From NCBI GenBank assembly GCA_024742285.1, contig JANSYR010000019.1, positions 51,632 through 115,631 of the forward strand: 64,000 nt of DNA, given 5' to 3'. Made by a program: the position numbers and the translations under genes. The number at the start of each line of letters is the position of its first letter. The stretch's first letter is position 1. The notes beneath the pieces are model-generated. The model made no database searches. It saw only the letters and a program-made list of their open reading frames with translations, and was not told the origin of the DNA. This DNA comes from a bacterium (lineage in GTDB: Bacteria > Myxococcota_A > UBA9160 > UBA4427). Below are positions 51,828-60,562 of this stretch, piece after piece.

Positions 51828-52688
51828 TTGACGGCGGACTTCGCGGCCTGGCACGACGAGCATCTGCTCGATCATCGCCGTCGACTGCGCACGGCGATGT
51901 GCGTCTCCCTGGCGATCCACGGCCTGATGTTCGCCGTCTTCGCGGCCGCCCCGCCGGCGCCGGTGGTGGACGTCCCGAAGTACGTCGCGGTCGATCTGGT
52001 CGCCGCGCTCCCGTCCCGTCCGGCGCCTGCGCGCTCCCCCGCGCCGGCGCCAGCACAGCCGAAGCCGCCGCCTGCGGCGACCCCGGCCCCGGCCCCGGCC
52101 CCGGCCCCGGCCGCGCCGCCGCCGCCGCCCGTCGCCAAGGCGCCGGTCCAGGTCCTGCCGGAGGAGACGCCCGGGAAGATCCGCAAGGCGAAGCCCGAGC
52201 CCGAGCTCTCGAAGGCCACGCCCGAACCCAAGCCGCAGGAGAGGCCCGCGAGACGTCGCCGCGGTGAGCCCGCGGAGCAGGTCTCGCTCGAGGACCTGCT
52301 GGCCGAGGAAGGGCCGGACGAGGCGACGGCGATGCTCCGTCGCGAGGACGACGCGCCCGCGGAGGACGAGGGCTCGACGGGAACCGCGGGGCCTGGAATC
52401 AAGGTCTCCCCCGAGCAGCTCGCCTGGGACCGCGAGGTGATTTCCCGGGTCTCCGATCGCTTCGTCGACCTCGCTCGCTACCGCAACCGCGGGCTCGTCG
52501 TCCGCTTCAGGATCCGGGTCGGGCCGGGCGGGGAGCTCATCGGCAAGCCCGACCTCCTCTCGACTTCCGGTGACGTCGACTTCGATCGCAGCGCCCTCTC
52601 TGCCGTCCTGATCGCGGGTCCTTTTCCGCCGCCGCTCACGCCCGAGCCGCGGATCCTCTCTCTACGCCCCGAAGCCGTCGCGCGTTAG
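51828..52688 (+). CDS. tolA: TolA/TonB-like periplasm-spanning protein
   Basis: The 286-residue protein starts at a TTG. A single helix (AMCVSLAIHGLMFAVFAA) anchors it; a Pro/Ala/Lys-rich segment (about 60-150, with five PA repeats) should span the periplasm. A TonB/TolA-C-like domain follows (YRNRGLVVRFRIRVGPGGEL, SALSAVLIAGPFPPP). The role in the Tol system is inferred from position between tolR and tolB. The sequence of this protein type diverges quickly, so the name rests mostly on context. Confidence 0.85.
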   Translation: MTADFAAWHDEHLLDHRRRLRTAMCVSLAIHGLMFAVFAAAPPAPVVDVPKYVAVDLVAALPSRPAPARSPAPAPAQPKPPPAATPAPAPAPAPAAPPPPPVAKAPVQVLPEETPGKIRKAKPEPELSKATPEPKPQERPARRRRGEPAEQVSLEDLLAEEGPDEATAMLRREDDAPAEDEGSTGTAGPGIKVSPEQLAWDREVISRVSDRFVDLARYRNRGLVVRFRIRVGPGGELIGKPDLLSTSGDVDFDRSALSAVLIAGPFPPPLTPEPRILSLRPEAVAR

Positions 52689-52721
52689 GCGTGGCGTGCC
52701 TCGAACGTGAGGTCTGAAACG

Positions 52722-54068
52722 ATGCAACTCCCGAAGCGATGTCTCTGCTTCTTCCTCGCCCTGTCGTGGCTCGTCGCTCCCGTCGCCTTCGCCAAGGACC
52801 TGTCGAACGAGCAGGGCCCGCTCCCGACCCTCGAGATCACGCCGGGCGGGGGGAAGTCGTTCCGGGCGGCCGTACTTCGCTTTCGCGAGGTCGGGCCGCC
52901 GGTCGGTGAGGAGCGGATCGAGTCGTTGCGCGACGAGATCGAGCGCGCGCTGAGCTTCTCGAGCGAGGTCCTGCCGCTGGCGCGGGCGGCCTATCTCGGT
53001 CCGGATCTCTCGCCCGCCGAAGAGGAGCGCGTCGACTGCGACGCGTGGAAGCAGAGCGGGGCGGACGCGTTGGTCGTCGGCGAGGTCCAGCGCGAGGCGG
53101 CGCAGCTGCGCGCGGATCTCCGGATCATCGACGTCGCCGGCTGCGTCGATCTCAAGACGGGCAAGGTCCTCGCGGATCGCAACGCGCTCGCGCCGGCCGG
53201 GCGGACGATCGCGGACGAGGTCGTGGAGGCGGTGACCGGGATCCGGGGCGTCTCCGCGACGGAGATCGCCTTCATCTCCGACCGGACCGGAGATCGCGAG
53301 GTCTACGTGATGAGCGCGGACGGCCGGGACCAGCGCCCCGCCACGGGCAGCCGGACGCTCAAGATGTTCCCCGAGTGGACGCCGGACGGACGCGCGCTCC
53401 TCTTCACGAACTACGATGGCGCCGCGCCCGGCTTCACGATCATCTCCCGTTCGCAGGAGATCGAAGCGGGCCCGATCCTGCGATCACTGCTCCGCGGGCT
53501 CCCGAAGTACCGCGGGCGATTCGATCCGAGCGGCGAGGAGCTCGCGATGGTGTCGAGCGTCGATGGCGCGGCCGAGATCTTTCGCGTCCAGCGGAAGGGG
53601 TCCGAGCCGCGGCGCCTCACGAACCACCCGGCGATCGACATCTCGCCTTCGTGGTCGCCGGATGGGCGCCAGCTCGTCTTCTGCTCCGACCGGAGCGGAG
53701 CGCCCCAGCTCTACATCATGGATCGCGACGGCGGGAACCTCCGCCGGCTGACCTACACCGGCGCGTACAACGCCTCGCCGGTCTGGTCTCCGGACGGCAA
53801 ATGGATCGCCTACGAGACCCGGGTGCGCGGACAGTTCGACATCTGGCTGATCGATCCCTCGGGTCAGGTGAACTTCCCGATCGTCCAGCACGCCCGGAGC
53901 GACGAAGCCCCTTCCTGGTCCCCGGACGGCCGGAAGCTCGCCTTCTCGTCCTCCCGGCGCGGCCGTTTCGATATCTACGTCATGGACTGGAACGGCGAGA
54001 ACCTCCAGCGGATGACGATGCGGGCGGGAAAGAACATCCAGCCGGACTGGGGGCCGAGAGTGCCCTGA
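52722..54068 (+). CDS. tolB: Tol-Pal system beta-propeller protein TolB
   Basis: The 448-residue periplasmic protein has a signal peptide (to about residue 28, PVAFAK), an N-terminal TolB domain (DALVVGEV, residues about 30-180) and a six-bladed propeller with repeated SPSWSPDGRQLVF, VWSPDGKWIAY and PSWSPDGRKLAF blades. ATG 52722 follows GAGG at 9 nt; GTG 52707 would add 5 residues. TolB normally binds Pal, but no pal gene follows. Confidence 0.94.
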   Translation: MQLPKRCLCFFLALSWLVAPVAFAKDLSNEQGPLPTLEITPGGGKSFRAAVLRFREVGPPVGEERIESLRDEIERALSFSSEVLPLARAAYLGPDLSPAEEERVDCDAWKQSGADALVVGEVQREAAQLRADLRIIDVAGCVDLKTGKVLADRNALAPAGRTIADEVVEAVTGIRGVSATEIAFISDRTGDREVYVMSADGRDQRPATGSRTLKMFPEWTPDGRALLFTNYDGAAPGFTIISRSQEIEAGPILRSLLRGLPKYRGRFDPSGEELAMVSSVDGAAEIFRVQRKGSEPRRLTNHPAIDISPSWSPDGRQLVFCSDRSGAPQLYIMDRDGGNLRRLTYTGAYNASPVWSPDGKWIAYETRVRGQFDIWLIDPSGQVNFPIVQHARSDEAPSWSPDGRKLAFSSSRRGRFDIYVMDWNGENLQRMTMRAGKNIQPDWGPRVP

Positions 54069-54216
54069 GGCGCGCAAGGGCCGCCCGACTGGGCCGAATT
54101 CGCACGATTCCCGAGCCCGAGTGGCATCCCGATGGGGCTGCTAGACTCCGCGCCCCCCGGAACCGGGCCACCTGTCCGTACCGCGCTGGGGCGCACCGAC
54201 CGAGGGGAACGAAACG

Positions 54217-55062
54217 GTGATGCAGATGCCGACGATGAAGCAGCTCATTTCCTTGGCCGGGGGTTCCCGGCCGGGTCGCGGACGCCTTTCGTTGGCCGGG
54301 GCGCGGCGACGCACGCTCGCGCTGGCGGTCGGCCTCTCTGTGCTCGGTCTCCTCGGCTGCGTGAGCCAGGGGGATTTCCTGCGATTGCAGGAGCGGGTCT
54401 CCGCGATGGACTCCGGCGCGCGAAACGAGCCCGACCCCTTCGCGCGGATCGCGCAGCTTTCCGCCGACGTCGATGCCCTCCGCCAGGAAGTGCGCGACCT
54501 GCAGGGGGAGCTCGAGCTCGCGCGCAAGGAAGCCGCCGATGCGCTCGAAGAGGTACGTCGCACGCGATCCGTGATCGCCGAAGGCGGTGCCACCGCGGGC
54601 GCGGCGAGTGTGACCGGCGAGGACGAGGCCGCGACGCAAGAGACCGAACAAACGTCGGCGACGGAGACCGGTCTCGATCAGGAGCTGGCCGCCTACCAGA
54701 ACGCGCTCGGCGCCTGGCGCGCGGACGACTACCCGGTCTGCATCGAGCGCTTCACGGGCTTCCTGCAGGGCTGGCCCAAGTCGGGCTACGCGGACGATGC
54801 CGCCTACTGGTTGGCGGACTGCACGTACAAGAACGACGAGTTCAAGCGCGCCGTCGTGCGATTCAACGCCGTCGTCTCGGTCTACCCGGACAGCCCGAAG
54901 GCCCCGGACGCCCTCTACCGACAGGGGGAATCCCTGCTCAAGCTGGGACCGAAGTTCCACGAAGCCGCGAGGACGGTCTTCAAGAAGGTGCAGAAGGACT
55001 ATCCGGATTCCGAGCGCGCCGGCGAAGCCGCACGGCAGCTCGAACGATTGGGCGCGGGCTGA
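54217..55062 (+). CDS. cpoB: CpoB/YbgF-like TPR lipoprotein of the Tol system
   Basis: The 281-residue lipoprotein starts at GTG 54217 (ATG 54220 alternative). The signal ends VLGLLGC. An N-terminal coiled coil (IAQLSADVDALRQEVRDLQG, about 75-120) is followed by an Ala/Thr-rich linker and three TPR repeats (YQNALGAWRADDYPVCIERF, CTYKNDEFKRAVVRFNAVV, and FKKVQKDYPDSERAGEAARQ). This is the CpoB/YbgF layout, a factor linking Tol activity with peptidoglycan synthesis. The immediate tolB-to-cpoB order suggests pal has been lost or moved. Confidence 0.9.
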   Translation: MMQMPTMKQLISLAGGSRPGRGRLSLAGARRRTLALAVGLSVLGLLGCVSQGDFLRLQERVSAMDSGARNEPDPFARIAQLSADVDALRQEVRDLQGELELARKEAADALEEVRRTRSVIAEGGATAGAASVTGEDEAATQETEQTSATETGLDQELAAYQNALGAWRADDYPVCIERFTGFLQGWPKSGYADDAAYWLADCTYKNDEFKRAVVRFNAVVSVYPDSPKAPDALYRQGESLLKLGPKFHEAARTVFKKVQKDYPDSERAGEAARQLERLGAG

Positions 55063-55146
55063 TCGCCCGCGGCACGAACCCCGTGCGAGGGACGCGTGAG
55101 AGCGCGTCGCAAGGCCTCGCAGAACGACACACGATGGAGCGAAGCG

Positions 55147-55509
55147 TTGAAGAAGCGTGACATGCAGCGATTCAAGAAGATCCTCGAGGAGCAGCGCGAC
55201 GAGCTGATGGGCAACGCCCAGAAGACGCTGTCCGGGGACATCCATCTCGATCCCGACGACTTTCCGGACGAGATCGATGCCGCTTCCTCGGAGCAGAACC
55301 TCGCGTTCCAGGGGCGACTGCGCGAACGCGAACGTGGGCTGATCAGCAAGATCGAGCAGGCGCTCAAGAAGATCGAAGAGGGCGTCTACGGCGAGTGCGA
55401 GGAGTGCGGTGAGCAGATCTCGCTCAAGCGCATCCAGGCGCGCCCGGTCGCGGAGCTGTGCATCGACTGCAAGGCGGAGCAAGAGGCGCTGGAGCGGCGG
55501 AACGCCTGA
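55147..55509 (+). CDS. dksA: DksA/TraR-family zinc-finger transcription factor
   Basis: The 120-residue protein (from TTG 55147) is a DksA-type RNA-polymerase secondary-channel factor that works with ppGpp. A coiled coil (about 5-70, KKILEEQRDELMGNAQKTL, then ASSEQNLAF) carries an acidic tip (DPDDFPDEIDAA). The zinc finger has CEECGEQISLKRIQARPVAE and CIDC. TTG 55147 is chosen because GGAG lies 7 nt upstream and the length fits the family; GTG 55096 would add 17 residues. Its stop overlaps the tsaD start. Confidence 0.9.
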   Translation: MKKRDMQRFKKILEEQRDELMGNAQKTLSGDIHLDPDDFPDEIDAASSEQNLAFQGRLRERERGLISKIEQALKKIEEGVYGECEECGEQISLKRIQARPVAELCIDCKAEQEALERRNA

Positions 55510-56597
55510 TGTCCGACTCGTTTCCGAGAGACGGGCTCGTCCTCGGGATCGAGAGCTCCTGCGACGAGATGGCGGCGGCGGTCCTGCGGGGTGGGCGCGA
55601 GATCGTCTCGAGTGCGGTCCACGGGCAGGAGAGCGTCCACGCGCCCTACGGCGGGGTCGTGCCCGAGCTCGCGAGTCGGGATCACGTGCGCGTGGTCTCC
55701 CGGGTCGTCGACGCGGCGCTCCGGGAAGCCTCGCTCAGGCCCGAGGAGCTCGACGGCGTCGCGGTCACCGCGGGCCCCGGGCTCGTCGGGTCGCTGCTGG
55801 TCGGTCTCTCCTTTGCCAAGGCGCTCGCCTTCGCGAACGATCTGCCCTTCGTGGGCGTGCATCATCTGGTGGGGCATCTGGTCGCTGCGGAGGTCGCGGG
55901 GCAGGGGGGTGACGCCGGCGCGGAGCTCCGCCCGCCCTACGTCGGACTCGTCGTTTCCGGCGGTCACACGGCGCTCTACCGCGTGGGGGCCGAGGGCGTG
56001 CCCGTCCTGCTCGGCGAGACCCGGGACGACGCAGCCGGCGAAGCCTTCGACAAGGTCGCGAAGCTGCTCGGGCTTCCCTATCCCGGCGGGCCGGCGATCT
56101 CGCAGGTCGCTGAGGGCGGGGATCCGACCGCCGTCGATCTTCCGCGCCCCATGGCGCGCCGCGGCGGCCTCGACTTCTCCTACAGCGGGCTCAAGACCGC
56201 CGTCTCCGTCGCGCTCGAGCGTCGCGGCGGCCTCGCGGCACTCGAAGCGCAGGACGTGGCCGACTTCGCCGCGTCCTTCGAAGCCGCGGTCGCCGAGAGC
56301 CTGGTCGCCCGGGCGGCGCGGGCGATGAAGCACGAGGAGGCGCGGCGCATCGCCGTCGTCGGCGGTGTCGCCGCGAATCGTCGACTGCGGGAAGAGATGC
56401 AGGCCGCAGGGGCGGGCGGCGGGTTCGAGGCGATCTTCCCGCCGATGGACCTCTGCACGGACAACGCCGTCATGATCGCAGCGGCGGGAACGCGACTCCT
56501 CGAACGCGGCGTCCGCGACGACCTCTCCCTCGAGGCGTTCTCACGGGTGCCGATCGGGGAAGCCCCCTGGCGCGACCCGGCGCAGGCGCCGGCGTGA
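55509..56597 (+). CDS. tsaD: tRNA N6-adenosine threonylcarbamoyltransferase TsaD
   Basis: TsaD transfers the threonylcarbamoyl group to A37 of ANN-reading tRNAs. The 362-residue ASKHA-fold protein has LGIESSCDEMAAAV, PYGGVVPELASRDHV, the iron-binding HHLVGHL, VVSGGHTALYRVG, DDAAGEAFDKVAKLLGLPYP and VVGGVAANRRLR with CTDNAVM. It overlaps dksA (TGATG) and rsmA (4 nt), so the three genes are coupled. Confidence 0.95.
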   Translation: MSDSFPRDGLVLGIESSCDEMAAAVLRGGREIVSSAVHGQESVHAPYGGVVPELASRDHVRVVSRVVDAALREASLRPEELDGVAVTAGPGLVGSLLVGLSFAKALAFANDLPFVGVHHLVGHLVAAEVAGQGGDAGAELRPPYVGLVVSGGHTALYRVGAEGVPVLLGETRDDAAGEAFDKVAKLLGLPYPGGPAISQVAEGGDPTAVDLPRPMARRGGLDFSYSGLKTAVSVALERRGGLAALEAQDVADFAASFEAAVAESLVARAARAMKHEEARRIAVVGGVAANRRLREEMQAAGAGGGFEAIFPPMDLCTDNAVMIAAAGTRLLERGVRDDLSLEAFSRVPIGEAPWRDPAQAPA

Positions 56598-57526
56598 ACA
56601 CCACGACCCTGCGCGAGATCCTCGACCGCCACGGGCTCCACCTCTCCCGCGATCTCGGCCAGAACTTCCTGACCGACGCCGACCTGGCGCTCGATCTCGC
56701 CCGCCGCGCGGGCGCGCGGGAGGGGGACTTCGTGATCGAGGTCGGGACGGGGCTCGGCGTGCTGACCCGCGCGATCGCGGGGATCGTCGATCGCGTGCGG
56801 ACGGTCGAGGTCGATGCGGGGCTCGTCCGGGCGCTCGAAGCGGAGTCGCTCCTGCCCGAGAACGTCGAGCTGATCCACGCGGATGCGCGCGAGATCGACT
56901 GGCGGGCATGGGTCGCCGCGGCGGAGGGGCGCCCGGTCCGGTTGATCGCGAACCTGCCGTACTCGGTCGCGACGCCGCTCCTGCGGACCCTGCTCGATCT
57001 TCGCGACGTGCTCGCCGACTGGAGCGTGATGATCCAGGCCGAGGTGGCGGAGCGACTGGTCGCGCAGACCGGAGACCGGGCCTACGGCTCGCTGACCGTG
57101 CTCCATCGCCTGGCGACCGACGTCGACACGATCGCCCGCGTGGCCCCCGCACGATTCTTCCCGCAGCCGAAGGTCGACTCGAGCTTCGTCCGCGTCTGGC
57201 CGAGGGCGAAGAGCCCGCTCCGGGCGGGGGAGCTCGCCGCGGTCGAGCGGCTGACCCGCGCCGCCTTCGGCCAGCGCCGCAAGCGGGTGACGAACGGCCT
57301 GGCGCGGATCGCCGAGCGGGCCTTCCCCGGGCTCGAGAAGCCGGAGCGTCGGGCGGCCCTCGAAGCCCGACTCCGCGACGTCGGAATCGATCCCGGCCTC
57401 CGGCCCGAGCGGATCGAGCCGGAGGCCTGGCTGGCGCTGGCCCGCGCGTTCTCGAGGGATGAGCTGGGCCCCGTCGAGGCGGGCGAGGGGGTCGGATTCG
57501 ATGCATCGGATGCGACCGATGGCTGA
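56594..57526 (+). CDS. rsmA: 16S rRNA dimethyladenosine transferase RsmA (KsgA)
   Basis: RsmA dimethylates two adjacent adenines in the 16S 3' terminal loop. The 310 residues show DLGQNFLTD, VIEVGTGLGVLTRAI, IANLPYSVATPLLR (the NLPY motif) and VAPARFFPQPKVDSSFV. GTG start overlapping the tsaD stop. The C-terminal extension after ALARAF is short and acidic. The small gene at 57501 overlaps its end. Confidence 0.95.
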   Translation: MNTTTLREILDRHGLHLSRDLGQNFLTDADLALDLARRAGAREGDFVIEVGTGLGVLTRAIAGIVDRVRTVEVDAGLVRALEAESLLPENVELIHADAREIDWRAWVAAAEGRPVRLIANLPYSVATPLLRTLLDLRDVLADWSVMIQAEVAERLVAQTGDRAYGSLTVLHRLATDVDTIARVAPARFFPQPKVDSSFVRVWPRAKSPLRAGELAAVERLTRAAFGQRRKRVTNGLARIAERAFPGLEKPERRAALEARLRDVGIDPGLRPERIEPEAWLALARAFSRDELGPVEAGEGVGFDASDATDG

Positions 57527-57827
57527 TGGCGGCCTGCGCGACGAGGAGCTGCTGGAGGGGCTGTTGGGCCTCGCCCACGAGGCCGAGCTCGAAGTCCGGG
57601 TCCTCTCCGCCGGCGCCGCGGCCGCGGAGAACGCACCGACCCAGAGCGCAGCTGCGCGCGTAGGTGCCCGAATCTGGGTCGTTCTTGCCCCGAACGATCC
57701 GCCCCGGCATCAGGCCCGGATCCTCGCCGAGACCCTGGCGCGACACCGCTCCGAATTCCTGGAGGAACGCTTCGTGGCCCCCGCACTACGCGACTTCATC
57801 GAACGCGTTGACCCCCTGGAACGTTGA
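57501..57827 (+). CDS. Small conserved-type protein after rsmA
   Basis: The 108-residue soluble protein starts at ATG 57501, nine nt after GAGGGGG, and overlaps the last 26 nt of rsmA (later ATGs at 57510 and 57519 are alternatives). It reads as alpha/beta: DEELLEGLLGLAHEAELEVRV, ARIWVVLAPNDPPRHQARIL, FLEERFVAPALRDFIERVDP. Its end overlaps the start of a strong promoter. I do not recognise the family. Confidence 0.6.
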   Translation: MHRMRPMADGGLRDEELLEGLLGLAHEAELEVRVLSAGAAAAENAPTQSAAARVGARIWVVLAPNDPPRHQARILAETLARHRSEFLEERFVAPALRDFIERVDPLER

Positions 57828-57836
57828 TCCTAAAAT
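57808..57836 (+). promoter_or_regulatory. Strong sigma-70 type promoter
   Basis: TTGACC (57808-57813) and TAAAAT (57831-57836) are spaced by exactly 17 bp, the best such promoter I found in this window. The start point would be near 57843, with no gene close downstream. Confidence 0.65.
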
Positions 57837-57842
57837 CATGAC

Positions 57843-58175
57843 CGCCGAGGGGCACCGCAGGTCGCGGGCTCCATCGATCAACCGCCCGGGCACCCGTACT
57901 TCACCGGGGCCCGCAGAGACAGGAAAGCGTTCCTCGACGTCATCCGATTTCGCTTGGATCCCCCGCGCCGCGTGCGCTGAAAGAGAGTGGGGACTGAGAC
58001 GGAGGTGACGGGAAGGTACGAAGCACTGTTGCCGAGCCAGCCCTGATTTCCGATCGGCGTCCGCCGTTCGAAGGTCCGGTCCCTCGGAAGCAATGCCCCC
58101 GGAGACGGATCCGCTCTCGCGGTCGCCCCGGACCTCCCCTGACGCGCCTCCGGATGCCATCCGAGAGGCGTTTTT
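57843..58175 (+). ncRNA. Candidate noncoding RNA or attenuated leader before panB
   Basis: A transcript from the promoter at 57808 would run about 330 nt to the terminator at 58145-58175, entirely outside recognised genes. Paired stretches include GGTCCGG (58073-58079) with CCGGACC (58128-58134), a local GCGGGC/GCCCGC pair near 57865-57915, and a long-range pair of GGGGCACCGC (57849-57858) with GCGGTcGCCCC (58119-58129). The last two 3' partners overlap, so these pairings may be alternatives. It does not match the core motifs I know of RNase P RNA, tmRNA or the common riboswitches. Either a free small RNA or an attenuator of the pan genes. Confidence 0.45.
58145..58175 (+). terminator. Intrinsic terminator upstream of panB
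   Basis: The stem CGCCTC/GAGGCG plus CGGAT/ATCCG with a bulged A and a 3-nt loop is followed by TTTTT. It ends 126 bp before the panB ATG. Confidence 0.75.
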
Positions 58176-58300
58176 CGTTTCCAGAGCCAGGCCCGAGAGA
58201 CTCCCTCGAAGGCCACCGGAAGCACGGGCAGACCGGGAGAGCACAGTTCGAGTCCTTTCGACCGATCGAATCTGTCCGCTCAGACCGGAGACATTCCCCC

Positions 58301-59131
58301 ATGTCCACCGTCACCACGGCTTCGGCCACCCGCGAACACCGCGTCACCGTCCGTTCCCTCGCCAGTCGCAAGCGCAAGGCCGAGCCCTTCACGATGCTCA
58401 CGGCCTACGACTTCACCTTCGCCCGCATCTTCGACGAGGCCGGGGTCGACGTCCTGCTCGTCGGCGATTCGATGGGAAACGTCGTGCAGGGCCACGACAC
58501 GACGCTCCCGGTCACCCTCGATGAAGTGACCTATCACACGCGGATGGTCGCCCGCGGCGTGCGCCGCGCGATGGTGGTCGCCGACATGCCCTTCGGGTCG
58601 TTCCAGGTGGGACCGGAGGACGCGGTCCGCTCCGCGATCCAGCTCGTCAAGGACGGCGGCGCCCACGCGGTCAAGCTCGAGGGCGGTCGTGACGTGGCGG
58701 ATTCGATCCGCCGGATCGTCGCCGCGCAGATCCCGGTCATGGGCCATGTCGGACTCACGCCCCAGAGCGTGAATCAGATGGGCGGCTTCCGCGTCCAGGG
58801 TCGCGGTGACGAAGGTCGCCATCAGGTGATCGAGGACGCGCTGGCCGTCCAGGATTCGGGCGCCTTCTCCGTCGTCCTGGAGGGCATTCCCGCGGACCTC
58901 GGTCGCGAGGTGACCGAGATGCTCGATATCCCGACGATCGGCATCGGCGCCGGCGTCCACTGCGACGCGCAGGTGCTGGTCATGCACGACCTGCTCGGCC
59001 TCAACGATTGGACGCCGTCCTTCGTCAAGCAGTACGGCAACCTCGGCGCGCAGGCGTCGACCGCCGCGCGCGCCTACGTCGACGAAGTCGTGAATCGCAA
59101 GTTCCCCGATGAGGAGCACTCCTACCGCTAG
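58301..59131 (+). CDS. panB: 3-methyl-2-oxobutanoate hydroxymethyltransferase
   Basis: PanB adds a hydroxymethyl group to alpha-ketoisovalerate, the first committed step of pantothenate synthesis. The 276 residues have TMLTAYDFTFARIFDEAGVD, LLVGDSMGNVVQGHDTTLPV, VADMPFGSF, AVKLEGG and VMGHVGLTPQSVNQMGGF, then IGIGAG. ATG 58301 is chosen as the first start matching the family; upstream sequence contains the terminator. The start of panB-panC-panD. Confidence 0.95.
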   Translation: MSTVTTASATREHRVTVRSLASRKRKAEPFTMLTAYDFTFARIFDEAGVDVLLVGDSMGNVVQGHDTTLPVTLDEVTYHTRMVARGVRRAMVVADMPFGSFQVGPEDAVRSAIQLVKDGGAHAVKLEGGRDVADSIRRIVAAQIPVMGHVGLTPQSVNQMGGFRVQGRGDEGRHQVIEDALAVQDSGAFSVVLEGIPADLGREVTEMLDIPTIGIGAGVHCDAQVLVMHDLLGLNDWTPSFVKQYGNLGAQASTAARAYVDEVVNRKFPDEEHSYR

Positions 59132-59170
59132 TCCGTGACGCGTTAGGCGAGCACCCACCGAGGAATTCCA

Positions 59171-60046
59171 ATGAAAGTCATCACCACGCGAGACGAGCTT
59201 CAGGCGTGGTCGGATACGGAGCGGGCCGCCGGCAGGCGGGTCGGTCTCGTGCCGACGATGGGCGCGCTCCACGCGGGCCATCTCTCCCTCGTGGAGACGG
59301 CGCGTGCGCACGTCGACCAGGTCGTCGTCTCGATCTTCGTGAACCCGACGCAGTTCAATGATCCGAAGGATTTCGAGGGGTATCCGCGGGTCGTGGAAGA
59401 CGATCTCGCCGCCTGTCGGGAGGCAGGGGTCGACGTCGTCTGGACGCCCCGGGTCGAGGAGCTCTATCCCGACGGCGCGCCGGTCTGGGTCGACGTCGAA
59501 GAGATCTCCGAGCCGCTCTGCGGTCAGAATCGCCCCGGGCATTTCCGGGGCGTCACGACCGTCGTGACGAAGCTCTTTCTCGCGGCACGGCCCCACGTGG
59601 CCGTCTTCGGAGAGAAGGACTGGCAACAGCTGGCGGTGATCCGGCGCATGACCGACGCCCTCGGCTTCGGGATCGAGATCCTCGGCGGGGCGACGGTTCG
59701 CGAGAGAGACGGCCTCGCGCTCTCGAGCCGCAACGTCCATCTCGGTCCGGTCGGACGAAAGCAGGCGCTCCGGATCTCCGAGAGCCTCGCGCTCGCGCAG
59801 CAGCGGATCGACGACGGAGAGCGGGGGCATTCGGCGCTTCTCGAAGCCGTGACGAAGAAGCTCGGCGAGGCGACGCAGGCCCGGATCGACTACGCGGAGT
59901 TCCGAGATCCCGCGACGCTCGAGCTCGCGGGCGACACCCTGGAAGGGCCGACGCTACTGGCGATCGCCCTTCAATTCGCTCCCGACCCGGACGGGCAGGG
60001 GGCCGACGTCCGACTGATCGACAACCGGGTCCTGGCCGTCCGTTAG
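59171..60046 (+). CDS. panC: Pantothenate synthetase
   Basis: PanC condenses pantoate with beta-alanine using ATP. The 291 residues have VGLVPTMGALHAGHLSLV (the HIGH-like ATP motif), VSIFVNPTQF, TTVVTKLFLAARPHVAVFGEKDWQQL and RERDGLALSSRN. It starts 39 bp after panB. Confidence 0.95.
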   Translation: MKVITTRDELQAWSDTERAAGRRVGLVPTMGALHAGHLSLVETARAHVDQVVVSIFVNPTQFNDPKDFEGYPRVVEDDLAACREAGVDVVWTPRVEELYPDGAPVWVDVEEISEPLCGQNRPGHFRGVTTVVTKLFLAARPHVAVFGEKDWQQLAVIRRMTDALGFGIEILGGATVRERDGLALSSRNVHLGPVGRKQALRISESLALAQQRIDDGERGHSALLEAVTKKLGEATQARIDYAEFRDPATLELAGDTLEGPTLLAIALQFAPDPDGQGADVRLIDNRVLAVR

Positions 60047-60118
60047 GCCACGTCCCTCGAATTCCCTTCCCATGCGGCGGTCGCGAACGACCCGCCGCGC
60101 CCAGGAGAGACCCCAACC

Positions 60119-60517
60119 ATGATGCGCCACATGCTCAAGTCCAAGATCCACCGCGCGACCGTGACCGAAGCGAACATCGAGTACGAAGGCTCCGTCACGA
60201 TCGACCGGAACCTGATGGACGCCGCCGACATGGTCGAGTACGAGCGAGTCGACATCTGGAACTGCACGAACGGCAATCGCCTCACGACCTACGTGATCGA
60301 GGGGGAGCGCGGTGAGGGCCAGATCTGCATCAACGGTGCGGCTGCGCACCTGATGAAGCCCGGCGATCACGTGATCATCGCGAGCTGGGCCGACGTTCCG
60401 GACAGCGAAGTCCCGAGCTACGACGCGAAGCGCGTCTTCGTGGACCACCAGAACGTGATCCGGGACCTGGAGCACGACTCCGGCGTGCGTCCGGGCGGAC
60501 CCGTCGAAGGGCGATAG
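60119..60517 (+). CDS. panD: Aspartate 1-decarboxylase
   Basis: PanD makes beta-alanine from aspartate. Self-cleavage between Gly24 and Ser25 yields the pyruvoyl cofactor. The 132-residue proenzyme shows [22 protein letters not shown] with Gly24-Ser25 in place, and later [16 protein letters not shown] and [12 protein letters not shown]. The first two codons are both ATG. It follows panC by 72 bp. Confidence 0.95.
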   Translation: MMRHMLKSKIHRATVTEANIEYEGSVTIDRNLMDAADMVEYERVDIWNCTNGNRLTTYVIEGERGEGQICINGAAAHLMKPGDHVIIASWADVPDSEVPSYDAKRVFVDHQNVIRDLEHDSGVRPGGPVEGR

Positions 60518-60562
60518 CGCAGCAGCCGGATTTCCGACGGAATCCGCTACTTTGCCGCCCCC

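Larger units (their letters stand above)
57828..58300. other. Noncoding region before panB
   Basis: The 473 bp hold a promoter, a candidate structured RNA and a terminator (57808-58175), then a further 125 bp before panB in which I see nothing distinct. The open frame 57838-58008 is Arg/Pro/Ser-rich and unlikely to be coding. Confidence 0.5.

Noticed and set aside
52083..52108. Tandem CCCCGG-type repeats
   Set aside because: They encode the Pro-Ala linker of the TolA-like protein; simple low-complexity coding sequence.
57838..58008. Short open frame inside the noncoding unit before panB
   Set aside because: It is Arg/Ser/Pro-rich with no domain, and its ATG lies 2 nt from the -10 box.
58073..58096. 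Strings resembling the SRP RNA core (AGGTCCGG, GGAAGCA)
   Set aside because: Order and spacing do not match the conserved domain IV loop, so no SRP RNA is called.
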